DNA of 64,000 nt from Forficula auricularia (GCA_024734495.1 JALMQS010000162.1:1364001-1428000), one strand, 5' to 3'; shown: positions 21,441-32,607, numbered from the stretch's first letter. A program made the numbers and translations. Notes: generated from the sequence alone by a model not told the origin.

Positions 21441-22900
21441 GCTTTCTAACGCCATTGATTGTAAACCGATCGGACTTTTACTATAGAACGTGAGATACAA
21501 TTTATTAAAACCATTTATTGGAAAAATAATGGATTTCTTTTTACTAAACCTATTATATAGAATCGGTTTCTCGAAAACGACTGTACCGATTTCGATAAAA
21601 ATCACAAATTACAGTGTTTTTGTGTCGATAAAACGATCTGTTACGGTCTTATCTTTGGATAAATTTAATTTTGGTTTTTTCTTAATTCAAAATTTTACCT
21701 TTCTCTTTGTATCCACCCTGGCTGCTGGATTAGGTGATTTTTCTCAAAGACCATTTTTAACCAATTTTTTTATTTTGAAAAATACTATAAATATATTATA
21801 CATTTTTCCCCCGAAACGTTTGAATTATTAATATTTTGTTTGATTAAACTCTATAACTGAATTTATGTAAAAATATGTAATCTCTAATATGTATGCAGCT
21901 TTTTCCGTCTGCGTAAATATCGGGATTAGTATTCTGAATTTATGCGTATTCATTATCCTTGGGCTGCCTTTCTATCAATTCACCATTGAATTCTAACAGT
22001 TCCTTTAAAATAGAAATTACATCTAATTAATAAACCAATTATTTTACATGAATTAATGTATACATTGTATTTTAGCTTCGACTCCGGAGATTATTTCTCC
22101 ACCATCGAGTGTCCTTGATCATCTTTAGTCCTTGTTTTTAGTAAGAGGAAAAAACTAATTAAAGAAAAAAAACCTCTTTTCCGATAATTATTCCAATACC
22201 ATATTGCGGAAATTAATCCATCCAATTAATTTCCTTCTCCCATCTCTAATTAATAAAATTTTCTAATTGTCAAATATATTAACATTTATAATAAACAATT
22301 AGTGAGTTTTAAAATTTAATTAATAAAAGAAAATTAAAATAATTGTTTATTGTTTTATCATAACAAATCCTTAAAATACCAACAAAATAGACAAAAATAG
22401 ACATTTTGTTTCATTTTTGAATCAAAATTTCTGAAGGAAACTCAAAATCAAAATCACAAACCGCTTTGGAAATACAGAACATTTAATTAATTAGATATTG
22501 ATAATAATAAAATCAATAAATAAATTTTGAATAATTTAATAAAAAGAAAAAGCGTGTTCGAATTTCGAAAAAGATTTCAATTTTTCATAAAACTAATTTT
22601 ATTGACATATTTTAATCCTATTAATATAGCCCTTGGAAGGGTAGAAAAAATGCAGGTATCTTCTTTATCAGTGATCTATATTAAAAAAAAAAAGATGTTT
22701 CGATAGGAAAAACGCCCGGGCTTATTCCTTTAGGGTCTAATGCATTGTATATTGTGTCAGACATCTAAGCAAGAGATCAAAATCTATATCCCCCCGTATA
22801 AAAAGGGAGGATTTAATGGGCATGGGCAAAAAAATAATAATAAATAAATAAAATATCAATATTCCTATAAAATCTCTTCTGTTCTGTCTCTGCGTGTGTG
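21441..22900. other. AT-rich, no gene recognised
   Basis: A 113-codon ORF at 21490 is hydrophobic, but its sequence resembles the 12.35 kb repeat flank (GGTTTCTCGAAAA), and no family is recognised. The rest is AT-rich with no visible structure. Confidence 0.4.
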
Positions 22901-23215
22901 TGCGTGTGTTTCGTTTTTGCTTTATACGCATAAGTTGAAAGGGCGGATAAAAGGTTAAAAGGTCGAAGGTCAAATTCATTATATACGGCAAAGGATGCTG
23001 TCTGTTTGGCTCAAATATGTTTGTATTTTTCAAAAAATAAAAATAAAAAAAAAACCTCCTTTTTTCTAAATTCTCATCTCATTAGAAAATGAAAATCTCA
23101 TCTCTAAACAGATTTTAATTATTGTAAAAACCAAACGACGATTAGAACTGAACTGGCTAAGAAAAAAGAAAAACTTTTTATAAAGAGAGATAAAAATATT
23201 TTCATTAATTTATTT

Positions 23216-23360
23216 ATTTTATTATAAAAATACATTTTTTACTTTATTTGTTTTTATTGTTGAATTAATTATTAAATAATTTATTTATGTGCTATTAATT
23301 ATTCTATAATTGGATAAAATTAATAACAATTAGATTCTAATTATTTAATTGTAATGTTAG
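23216..23360. repeat. AT-rich dispersed repeat, copy 3
   Basis: Same family as 12330-12550 (TTTTTATTGTTGAATTAATT block). Confidence 0.55.
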
Positions 23361-23559
23361 TTAATTCTTTGATAAAAATTAATAGGGATTGTGGTTGTTA
23401 GGTGCAAGGTGAAACATATTTAATAAAGATAAAAGTAAATAAATATTATATGCAGTATTCATTTACTATGAGTTAAGATTTCTAGGTCACTTGTTTCACA
23501 TTAAAATTAAAAAAATAAAGGAGTAAATTTTTCTATATATATATTTCTATTATTATTAT

Positions 23560-23800
23560 TATTTGTTGCGTTTGGGCCCTTGGGATCACGCAAAGCTTGA
23601 TGTTTCTTTCTGGTTGAACCTTCCACACCTCTATCTTTTTCCGGAATGTGTAATCGAGTTCCATGGTCAGGCTATGTAATTTTCCTGGCCGGATGAGTGT
23701 GTTGATGTTAAAGGTATGTATGGATTTTTTGGCGTTATTCTTCCATTGTTTCTTCCTTGACTTCGTTCGTGATGGTCCGGATTGCCCCAGAATCTGAATG
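23560..23800 (-). pseudogene. possible LINE endonuclease N-terminal remnant
   Basis: Minus strand ORF includes HTFNINTLIRPGKLHSL, which resembles the start of RTE-type AP endonucleases (T-W/F-N-V-R-T-L...GKL). No catalytic residues beyond this start are seen. The local base composition is clearly less AT-rich than the surroundings. Alternative: chance similarity. Confidence 0.35.
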
Positions 23801-24561
23801 CCCGGTTGCCACTGTTGGTAATCTTGTTTTTGCCTCTCACGATTCATGGTTGCTTGTTATGAAATTTTGTCCTGCGCATGCGCGAGGTTTTGTAGAAGCA
23901 GAGATTGTCAGTTTCTCGCTTTATGCACGCGGAGCTCGGGTGCCTCTGATTTGCCTTCTATGCATTATGCAGAAAAGAAAGGGCGGGTTTCTTGCCGCTG
24001 TGGTGTACAAGGGAATGTATATGTTTTGTTGGTCGCCAAGCGATCAGGCGCCTAAAAACATATATTTTGCTAAGCACGGCAGTGAATAAAACCTTGATTG
24101 GTTTCTGGAGCCAGTTGCCCAGAATAAAAGTGATGCCGCTGATTAGGGCAAGAGAAATTGTTTGATCGTGGATAGATCTTCAGAATATTGCCGCAAGTGG
24201 TTTAGAGCTTAATATTGAAGAACCTTCAGTGTAAAAAGAGAAAATAATTAAAGAAATGAACACACATAGGATATGATTTTTAGCTATCAGAATATTCTTA
24301 TCTTCAGTCCCACACAACTATAGCGAATGTTATATTCGTAACACCTAATGTAATTCTAAAACATGTTTACCATGTGGAGCCTATTGGTATAAGAAATAGT
24401 TTAGAGTGGTGGCCAGTCTCTCGAGAGCAAAAAAGTGGTGGGGGAATGAAGTTGTAAATGCGGACCATAGGGGGCCGGTTGCCATGGTGGGGGTAGTCAT
24501 TTGACTAGTGAAAAATTGGTGCTAATTTTCAACAATAACTTAGTTATAATTCTGTACTTTC

Positions 24562-24586
24562 CTGAAGATGAGCTTACACCTCGAAA
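24562..24586 (+). ncRNA. hammerhead ribozyme core candidate
   Basis: CTGAAGA (24562-24568), helix II GAG/CTC with a 7-nt loop, GAAA (24583-24586), then TATATA as at 408. The repeat is cut 8 bp later by the MITE at 24594. Confidence 0.45.
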
Positions 24587-24593
24587 TATATAC

Positions 24594-24711
24594 TGTCGCG
24601 ACCCGGGATGGTTCCCACTGCTGCGAATTAAATATGTCGCACGCCATTGGTTTAAGGGCGCGAACATATTATTTTGGTGGCAGCGGTGGGATACCATCCC
24701 GGGTCGCGACA
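24594..24711. mobile_element. 118-bp palindromic MITE
   Basis: Ends TGTCGCGACCCGGGATGG and its reverse complement, with inner arms CCCACTGCTGC and GGCAGCGGTGGG. GC-rich ends in AT-rich DNA, no coding capacity. Confidence 0.7.
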
Positions 24712-24854
24712 TATTTTTTTCAAACAAAATTTATAACAGGGGTTTCCGGTCCGCAACAATACATTGAAAAAATTTACTTGTATTTTTTTAATTTTAATGT
24801 GAAACAAGTAACCTAGAAATCTTAACTCATAGTAAATGAATATTTGATAAAATA

Positions 24855-25100
24855 GATTAAAAATTCAGTTTATTGGACAAAGTTTTTTTATTGAAGTTCT
24901 TCTTCAATTTTTGTACAACGTTTCGTCTCTCTCGAGACTTTTTCAAGTACTCAATTGGCTAGAACAACATTGGTTGAAATAAAGATAAAAATAACTGAGA
25001 CATAGTAGAATTTTTTCTTTCTAGATTGATACCATAAAACAATATAAGTATAGATGTAATTGACTAAACTTTGTCAATAAACTGAATTTTTAATCTACTA
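24855..25100. mobile_element. inverted-repeat element with decayed ribozyme core
   Basis: Arms of about 36 bp (TAAAAATTCAGTTTATTG) at 24855-24890 and 25061-25100. On the minus strand near 24921-24950 is a perfect helix II (GTCTC-GAGA-GAGAC) followed by GAAACGTTG, but the first core box reads CTTGAAAA, so it is degenerate. Confidence 0.5.
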
Positions 25101-25220
25101 ATCATAATGGACATTAATCAACATAATTTGATATAATATTTATTTACTTTTATCTTTATCTTTGATAAAAAGCTCCATTGTTTTTTAAAGGGATAAAAAT
25201 CATTTTTATAAATTTATTTA

Positions 25221-25400
25221 CTAGCTGCAAAGGCAGGGCTTTCGGCGGGACTCTTGCTAGCCAGGGAGCTTCACCCCCTGGACCCCTATTCACTCCCTCT
25301 AAACCCTCTTCCCTCCTCCACCTCCAATCATTCTTCACCCCACCTCTCACCCCTTCGCTGGGATAAAATTTTAAAAACAATTTTAAACTGTGATTTGTAA
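25221..25400 (+). repeat. CTAGCTGC-start repeat, copy 1
   Basis: Begins ACTAGCTGCAAAGG and has the imperfect hairpin CCAGGGAGCTTCACCCCCTGG, then a C-rich tract. Shares its start and overall plan with 31951. Possibly a Helitron-like or other non-autonomous element. Confidence 0.45.
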
Positions 25401-26377
25401 AAGACACCTAGGTACATACTAGTATATTCCAAATATAAGCTCATAAACTTGAAAACCAGAAGATACAAAGCTTTTGCCTTTAAGAACTTAAAAACAAAAA
25501 TCTAATTTTTTGGTTCAAGGGTCAAATTTTGAAAAAAATGAGAAAATCCTCGCGAGATTTTTCTAAAATAGACCGAAGTAGGAAAGTGGAATATCGACTA
25601 CTTAAGCTCTGTTAAAAATATCAAGTATTAATCTTGGTAATAAGATGCTCAAAACGGTCAAATTGTTTGGTTACTTTATCTATTATGAGTTTCTTCTATT
25701 AGATTTGCAAACATTCAAATATTTTTTATAAGATACTTTTTTTACAAAAGGGGAAAATATGGGGTAATTTCGACCGGTAGAGTACCAAAATTAGATTCTA
25801 AACCTTAAAAAACCCGAAGACTTTACAAATTTTAAAAATTTACCTCGAATGACAATATCTCCTAATGACTATATTTTTTCTAATGAGATGAGAATTTAGA
25901 AAGGATGAGATAAATGAAAGGGTAGGCAATGAATAAAGGAGATAATAATAAAAAAATAAATCCTCTAGTGACAGGTAAAGTAGAGTGCGTGGGTGTATAA
26001 TTCGCAGTACGTTTAATAAAGTTGACCTTCGACCTTTTAACCTTTTATCCTCTTTTTCAAATTATATAGTAAAGCAAAAACAAACAAAAAACAAACAAAA
26101 AAAAAAAACCCGATAGCAAAATGAGGACATCAAAAAGAAATCAACCGGATAATTAAAATTAGATATATTCAAACTTTATTCCTTTTTATGACGTTTGATT
26201 TTTCGTTTGAACTTGTGCATTCACCGTAAACATTAACAACGATATTAAGGTCATTTCAATAAGTCTTTAGTAAAAAAATAAACAAAAACAAAACAACATC
26301 TCCTTAAATATATTAGAATGATTTACTTATTCGTATATCGTATCTATTTATTTATTTATTATGCTCAAAAAGGATTG

Positions 26378-26550
26378 CGAATTAACAAATTCAATGAAAA
26401 AATATAAAATTCTATACTTATTATAAAAATTACATTATTTATAAATTGGTTTATTTTTATTGTTGAAATTAATTATTAAACAATTTATTTATACATTATT
26501 AATTATTTAATTACTTAATTATCTAATTGTATTTAATTAATTCGGTGTAG
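26378..26550. repeat. AT-rich dispersed repeat, copy 4
   Basis: Same family as 12330. It is bracketed by a direct repeat of about 50 bp (GAATGATTTACTTATWCGTA) at 26316 and 26554, which suggests local duplication or insertion. Confidence 0.6.
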
Positions 26551-26691
26551 ATTAGAATGATTTACTTATACGTATCGTATGTATTTATTTATTATGCTCA
26601 AGATTATGGCCTATAAGAAGTGTTTTACAATTTTCAAGTTTTTCCAAATTAATTTTGAAAATAAAGAAAATATTTTTTATTTTAGACTTGA

Positions 26692-26785
26692 GGATCAACC
26701 AGGGTTCGAACCCGGGATCTTAGCATGATCTGTGCGATGCTTTTATAAGAGCGTAGCACCTATATTCTCTTAGGTTTGTGATAGA
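26692..26785 (-). repeat. tRNA-like repeat, second copy
   Basis: Minus strand carries the B-box T-arm (CCGGGTTCGAACCC) and the 3' end TTGATCC as at 10130, but the 5' acceptor strand is lost. The flank TTTTATT..AGAC before it is shared with the first copy, so they are one dispersed repeat. Confidence 0.5.
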
Positions 26786-26789
26786 TTGG

Positions 26790-27220
26790 GAGGGGTTTGA
26801 ATATCTATCATACTTACTTATTATTGTCGGCTTGCACGACAACGCAGACGTGTTTTTTCTTAATTTTAAAACTCACTAATAGTTCATTTATTAAAATTAG
26901 GGAATTCAAATTACTTTATTTTAAAACCCACTATAATAGTTCATGACAAATAAAATTTATTTAAATTAGGAAATTTAAATTATTATTTTAAAAATCTACT
27001 ACGAAATCCACGGAGCGTAGATTTTTCAGACTCCTAAAATATTTATTAAGTAATTAAAAAAAAAAGTTTTATTAGAAATAAAAATTTGTCATTTTCACAT
27101 TTTTTATTTTTTGTAATTTTCTGAAAACCTTTCAATTTAAATGTCAATTTTTTTTCATATTATTGAACATCTCTGAATTTAGAAACTTTACCCGAATTTA
27201 AATCTAATGCTTTATCTTAT
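26790..27220. other. AT-rich, nothing recognised
   Basis: Partial direct repeats of AAACYCACTA-TAATAGTTCAT occur near 26860 and 26925. No coding signal. Confidence 0.4.
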
Positions 27221-27224
27221 TTTT

Positions 27225-27923
27225 AACCGACTTCCAAAAAAGGAGAGGAAGTTCTCTATTCGACTGTTTTTTTTTTTTTTTTTTTTTTTTGTGCCTATGT
27301 TACCTCATACCTCCGCCAATTGTGAACCGATTTTGAAAATATATTTGCATTGGGTCCAGTCTACCTTCCGATTGGTCCCATTTTTTCGTAGGTATTAGAC
27401 CTTTTTGTTAGGTTTGTTCAGGACTAACTTCTTTGTTTATGAACCGATTTCGATGATTCTTTTTTATTGGAAAGGGGGTATCTTAGGGATGGTGCAATAT
27501 TAATTTGGTCAAGTTCTGATGATAGGATCACTATTAATAACATCACTAAAAAGAGAAAAATAAAAATTTTTAAGAAAAAAATAAAACCGACTTCAAAAAA
27601 TTAAATGCAACAAATAAAATACACTAAAAGGTATAAAATAATTATTATCTTATTTAGTTACAACTAAACGACGAAATATTAACATGAAATTACTTTTTGA
27701 AGTCGGTGCCAAACATATACCTTTTATGAATCGCACTCGACGGATCTTACTTAGTACGTTTGGTGGGTACGCTCGCTTATAGGTATAGTTTGTTTGGCAC
27801 CGACTTCAAAAAGTAATTTCATGTTAATATTTCGTCGTTTAGCTGTAACTAAACAAGATAATAACTATTTTATACCTTTTAGTGTATTTTACATTTGTTG
27901 CATTTAATTTTTTGAAGTCGGTT
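27225..27923 (-). mobile_element. fold-back element GAAGTCGGTT, copy 2
   Basis: Same family as 16097, in reverse orientation. The tail comes first on the plus strand (27225-27584), then the palindrome (27585-27923). Relative to its tail the central loop has the same orientation as copies 3 and 4. Confidence 0.8.
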
Positions 27924-27969
27924 TTTATTTTTTCTTAAGATTTTTTTATAGTAATCAATATCCTCATAT

Positions 27970-28889
27970 GGGGCCGTCCATAAAATACGTCATACGAATT
28001 TAATGATTTTTAGACCCTCCCCCTCCCATGTGTCACATTCCGTCACATTTTCATTGAGACCCCCCCTGTATTGTGACGTGACACTATCAAAATTCTACAA
28101 ACAAAGAAAAATTGTTCTTAAATGGTCCATTACTGGGGGTTTTTTTTAAAAATAAATCAAATTTTTTTGTCATGTATAAGAAAAATATTGAATTATAAAA
28201 TATACTCGTAAATAAATAACTCTACGAATTGGAAATCGTCAAAGTGTAGTCTGAATTTAAATTTGATTTATTATGTTGGTGCGCCTGTATTTAGGCAACA
28301 CTTTGCGCAGAGAAAATGAAAGCTGCGTAAGAGCTGAGAGCGAGTCCGTTAGTTGGTTACAATTTTTTGTCTAGATTTATTTTACCAACATTTTCAAGTT
28401 GGAATAATAATAACTTGAAATCTAAAAAAAATGGAGTAATTTTTGGAGACGGACTGATAAGTGAATTAAAAGTGGATTTCGATGAGGCAGTCCAAAAAAG
28501 AAGAAGATAATTTACACTATCTTTTTAATTCATAAAACCGACGTTTCGGAGGCTAATCCCTCCTTCTTCGGAGGTTTTGAAAAGTCAGTGAAGGAAATCC
28601 AATGCGACATTCCCCTCTGTCCCCTCTTTCAGCGGAACAATAATATATGATATCATTCTCAGCAGAATTATAATATAGAAACGTCGGTTTTATGAATACA
28701 AAGATAGTGTAAATTATCTTCTTCTTTTTTGGACTGCCTCATCGAAATCCACTGAATATATTTGAATATTTTAAATAATTTTAATTTGATTTTGTGACAT
28801 CACAATTTTTAAGATCCCCGGGCCCCCTGTCACAAATCTGTGATGGCCCCTCCTTACTGTGTTACTTAATTTATACGAACGTCTATTTG
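27970..28889. mobile_element. MITE-like element starting GGGGCCGTCCATAAA
   Basis: The left end GGGGCCGTCCATAAAATACG with C-rich GACCCTCCCC and TGTGTCACAT blocks is mirrored, with decay, on the right (28790-28889: GTCACAAATCTGTGATGG, CCTCC, GTTACTTAATTTATACG). The interior is mostly AT-rich and is interrupted by the ribozyme-bearing dimer at 28436-28753. Non-coding. Similar ends are, to my knowledge, common in insects. Confidence 0.6.
28436..28753. mobile_element. ribozyme-bearing inverted dimer, copy 2
   Basis: Homologous to 15246-15677: the same left flank, a minus unit with a hammerhead-like core at 28544-28571, and a plus unit from about 28680. The core's first box is CCGAAGA (U to C change), so it is probably inactive. 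It carries no MITE at GTGTAAAT (28707-28714) and so shows the ancestral empty site. The centre is longer here than in copy 1. Confidence 0.6.
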
Positions 28890-29399
28890 CACTGGAACAA
28901 ATTTTGAATCACCCTATATATTAAAAACATCAATAAATAGTTATCCCCCATGTGTGGTCAAAATCTCCACACAAAAAATATTCTAGAAATAAATCGCTTA
29001 TTTCATTTTCATAAAAACGTTTTTTGAGAAAATATCCCTTTATCAATGAAAAATTAGAAAATAAGTTGCCATACTAGAAATAATATTTTTGAATCACCCT
29101 GTATAGTAGATATACGAGGGTGATTATAAAAAAACATGAAATTTTGAAAATTAAATAATTTCATAAAATCAAATTAAAAAACAAAATTATTTATGTAATT
29201 TTATATTAAAAATAATGCCATTTGAGAATACATACAGTAGAATTTATTTTTGAAGATTACATCTTGCAGGTAGCTTTTCTCTAATCAGATATTCCTGCAG
29301 TCTCCGTTACATTCTCCGTGGTTTGATGTAACATCTCAACTGAAATTTCGGCAATTTTCCTCGGAACTTGGCTTTCAATTCTTCCGTTGTATGTCATCA

Positions 29400-29800
29400 T
29401 ACGGTGCGATAGGCCCTTTTTTTGAGAACGAGAATAGCCATGCGAAACATTTGTTGTGCAACAACTGAGGAGATCTCCACAATTATTGACACGGCATGTT
29501 TTTAGCAAGATGGATCAACGTATCACACAGCTGCTGGCGAACGTGTGATTTTGAAAAACGGTGACATTTAGATCCCCTGATTTGTCAGATTGTGATTTCT
29601 TTTTATGGGGTCATCTTAAAAGTAAAGTGTTTCTTAGTCTATCTGCTACAACGGAAGAATTGAAAGCCAAGACCCGAGAATCAATTGCCGATATTCCAAT
29701 TGAAATAAGATATTACGTCAAACCATGAACAATGAAGAGACTGCGTCATCTTTTAGAGACTCACGACCAATTGTGAAACGTTCATGCCACACATAAACGT
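29400..29800 (+). pseudogene. mariner-like transposase remnant
   Basis: Plus-strand fragments read QDGSTYHTA (second catalytic Asp region, near 29510) and SPDLSDCDFFLWGHLKSKV followed by ATTEELKAK (third catalytic Asp region, near 29575-29680). This order and the LWGHLKSKV phrase are typical of Tc1/mariner-superfamily transposases. Stops and frame changes occur. A second, opposite-strand piece of the same region (29281-29400, TYNGRIESQ frame on minus) duplicates the C-terminal part in inverted orientation. Confidence 0.65.
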
Positions 29801-30096
29801 TTGTTTTCGATAGAGTATCGTTACCAAAACACTTCTTCAACATTTCAAAGGTCTCCAGCCGTTGAATCCGTTTTTAACACAAAATTTAATACAAGTTCGT
29901 TGCTGCAAATGCTTTTCAAGTTATGACGCTCAAAATTGACACTAATGACAATGAAAGATGTGGCAATCTAACAAAAAAATAAACTAAAAACTAAAATAGG
30001 TTAACTGAGAGGCCAGAGGGGGGCATTTCTGAAACTTTTTATCAAGGTAGTATATTCTCAAATGGCATTATTTTTACTATAAAATTATATATAATA

Positions 30097-31014
30097 TAGG
30101 GGAGTCGGGTAGCTCAGTCAGCTAACCGCGCTGGCCTCGCTTCAAGATCATCGATCGATTATGACGATGTTGGAGTGGAGGTCTGGGGGGAGCGTATTTT
30201 CCAAACCCCTGTGCATTACAGAGCAGACTGACGTCAGGATGCTCTGAATCGCTCTGGGGTTTGGATATCGTTTTGCTCCGTGACGTCCATCCAAACCCCT
30301 GTATAGTACAGCTCTAGCTACCATATTTGGAATATGATAGAGCTGTCAAATAGAAATGAGCTATTATAGAATAGTCAACTTTACAGAGAGAAAAAAATCG
30401 CTAAATCGTATTAAATTAATTGAAATTGAAAATGATTCAAAAATAGTTTCCGTATGGGTACAGTGGTCCCAAATAGAATAAGCTACTGCATATTACTTCC
30501 TATAAACACAACTTATTTTTCCTCTGATTACATGCAGAAGATCATCTATAGAAATTTAAATAGAATAATTAGTATACTTACATTATTCCAATGATTATTC
30601 CATTTTCCAAAAACTAAATTTTCTACAAGATGTATTAGCGTCAAAAACTTTAAAAGAATTAATGGGTGCTCTGTATCAGACTGGCATTTGTCCCACGAAA
30701 CGCAGTGTAACCATTTACAAACTCCCGAGTGATTCAGAGCGCCTATCGAGCTTGTGGTCTGTACTATACAGGGGTTTGGATGGACTCCACGGAGTAAAAC
30801 GATATCCAAACCCCAGAGCATTCAGAGCATCATGACGTCAGTCTGCCCTGAACTGCACAGGGGTTTGGAAATACGCGTCCGGGGATCCTGGCTGGCAAAT
30901 AAAAATTTCTACCTGCTGAAAACTCGGCCCGCTCACTAACTCTACTAACACTCTTCTTATGTGCTGTCTAAATGGGCTTTGTTCTCGATGACATTAAATA
31001 AATAAAAAAAAAAA
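30097..31014 (+). mobile_element. SINE-like composite with 130-bp inverted bodies
   Basis: Starts with a tRNA-like A box (GGGTAGCTCAGTCAGC at 30108). A body (30180-30312) recurs inverted at 30755-30890, sharing CTGTACTATACAGGGG on the complementary strands and AAACGATATCCAAACCCCAG. The 3' end (30950-31014, TGTGCTGTCTAAATGGGC, then an A/AATA tail) is almost identical to the tail of the RNase H LINE at 58530-59628. It interrupts the right arm of the mariner-like element. Confidence 0.65.
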
Positions 31015-31102
31015 GTACATAAATTTAATTTTTTTAAAAATTTATTTTCATGAAATTATTTAATTTTCAAAATTACCCCGTTTCTATGAATCACCCTGTA
31101 TT

Positions 31103-31950
31103 ATGTAGACGGATTAATTTACTAAAATCGAATCTAGTGTATGGTAAGCTAGAAGCTGCATTTCCCAATGGACGTTTCGAATCTCGTTATGGTAATCTGG
31201 CATTTTTCCACCAGGGGCTTAATTGAATTTATAGTAAACATCCCGCCCACCCCCAACCCTATTGGTCGGTATCTTTTGTTTCTCGCCCCTTTCATGACGT
31301 CACCGACATTAATTAGTTTATATATGTACAGGCTGATTACATCATATATATATATAAATGGAGGTTAAGTGAGTTTTAGTCGATGACGTCAATTGGGCCA
31401 AATGGACGTTAATCAACTCGTTGTTTTATAACCAATCAACCCCCTTCCAACCCCCACTCATCCCCACGTGTTGCCCCCAACCCTTCTCATTTTATTTTTG
31501 TCTCTTTAATGAAATTTCTTACGACACTAGATTGATAATTTAAATCTTTTTTTTTACTGCCCTTTGTCTTATTAGATTCAGAGGGTAGATATTATTAAAA
31601 AAATAATAATTGTTTTTTTATATATAATATTCTAAAAATTGTAATCTAATTTTAAAGAAAATGTAACGTTTTTCACGCTTTAAAAAACTTCAATTTTGTA
31701 ATAAATTTAATATTAAACAACAATATTTTTACTCGAAAGTTGTTTGTTGTCCATCAAATGAATACGCGTGTATATTAAAAAAACTGATTTATTTATTTTT
31801 TATTATTATTTAAATTTTTGAAAATTCAATTATGTACAAGAACCGTTAAAAAACGATAAAAATGAAACTTACAATTTGAATGAGATATATTTACCATAGA
31901 AGCTCATCATCTTGTCAATCTAATTCTAATTTCAACTAAATATTATAAAG
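31103..31950. other. no gene recognised
   Basis: A more C-rich stretch near 31230-31490 (ACCCCCACTC types) lies within AT-rich DNA. No domain or repeat structure was identified. Confidence 0.4.
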
Positions 31951-32290
31951 ACTAGCTGCGACGCCCGATTAGAGGGCTTATGCCCCTGGACACCCTCCTC
32001 CTTAACACTCTTCCCTCATCCACATCCAACTACTCTCCAAATAAAATTTGGTTGAGATTGATAGGAAGGTCTAGAATTTTCTTTTTGCACTCCCCCGCCC
32101 ATTTTGGATGGATATTTTCAAAAAATTTTAAACAAAAATGTCAAAAATTACATCTTCTACAACTTTGATTCTAATGGAATTTAACGTAAAATAAATAGTT
32201 TAACGAGTTATTTGATTGATTATTTCTAGAAGGACGGACATACATGCACTGGAGGGGGCATATTATATATCAATAAACAGATACAAGCAC
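31951..32290 (+). repeat. CTAGCTGC-start repeat, copy 2
   Basis: Begins ACTAGCTGCGACGCCCG, then a C-rich block, and ends near GGACGGACATACA. The inner block around 32110-32170 (TCAAAAATTACATCTTCTAC) resembles 58020-58080 on the other strand. Confidence 0.45.
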
Positions 32291-32607
32291 AAATGCCCTT
32301 TAGTAGTATGTGATAGCATTTTATAAATGTAAAAATACTGTAAAAACTTATTCTATGTTAATTAATTAGTTGATGTTTGTTACTTTATAGATTTACACAC
32401 ATGTAATGTTCAATCGACATATTGTATGGCGCTGGGCTCGTTGCTGTCCTAAGTTAACTGAACGTGTGCCGTAGACGTGGACAAATCATGTACGTGAGTA
32501 AAATTTTATATTTAAAGATTTTAAATGATTCTTAATTATTAGGAGGACGGACATACAAGGTAATGCTTATTTATTTTTTGTTTTTAGAGTAGGTATTCAT
32601 TAGTGGT

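Larger units (their letters stand above)
23456..24845. mobile_element. composite element with inverted ends and ribozyme core
   Basis: Inverted ends of about 60 bp (23456-23515 and 24785-24845) share ATTCATTTACTATGAGTTAAG and CTTGTTTCACATTAAAATT. Inside are a less AT-rich module (23560-24140), a hammerhead core at 24562 and a palindromic MITE at 24594. The arrangement of inverted ends with the ribozyme close to one of them parallels 17578-18145. Confidence 0.5.
22905..26095. repeat. large inverted repeat, about 3.2 kb
   Basis: Outer arms share GGATAAAAGGTTAAAAGGTC and AAATTCTCATCTCATTAGAA in inverted orientation (22945-23095 and 25877-26060). The arms are diverged and differ by an internal block of about 80 bp. 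The enclosed DNA carries further inverted repeats, listed separately. Confidence 0.5.
29108..31102. mobile_element. degenerate mariner-like element with long inverted ends
   Basis: Left arm about 29108-29250 and right arm split into 30045-30095 and 31016-31102. They share TTTTGAAAATTAAATAATTT, CAAATGGCATTATTTTT and a CAGGGTGAT-type end. The right arm is divided by the SINE-like insert at 30097-31014. The interior has transposase fragments. Non-autonomous or dead. Confidence 0.6.

Noticed and set aside
21490..21831. 113-codon hydrophobic ORF
   Set aside because: Part of it resembles a non-coding repeat flank at 12350, and no domain is recognised.
24594..24711. LTR retrotransposon primer-binding region (TGGTGGCAGCGGTGGGAT)
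   Set aside because: The sequence is one arm of a 118-bp palindrome. No LTR or gag/pol nearby.
27515..27530. CTGATGA at 27517 as another hammerhead core
   Set aside because: No paired helix II followed by GAAA. It lies in the tail of the GAAGTCGGTT fold-back element.
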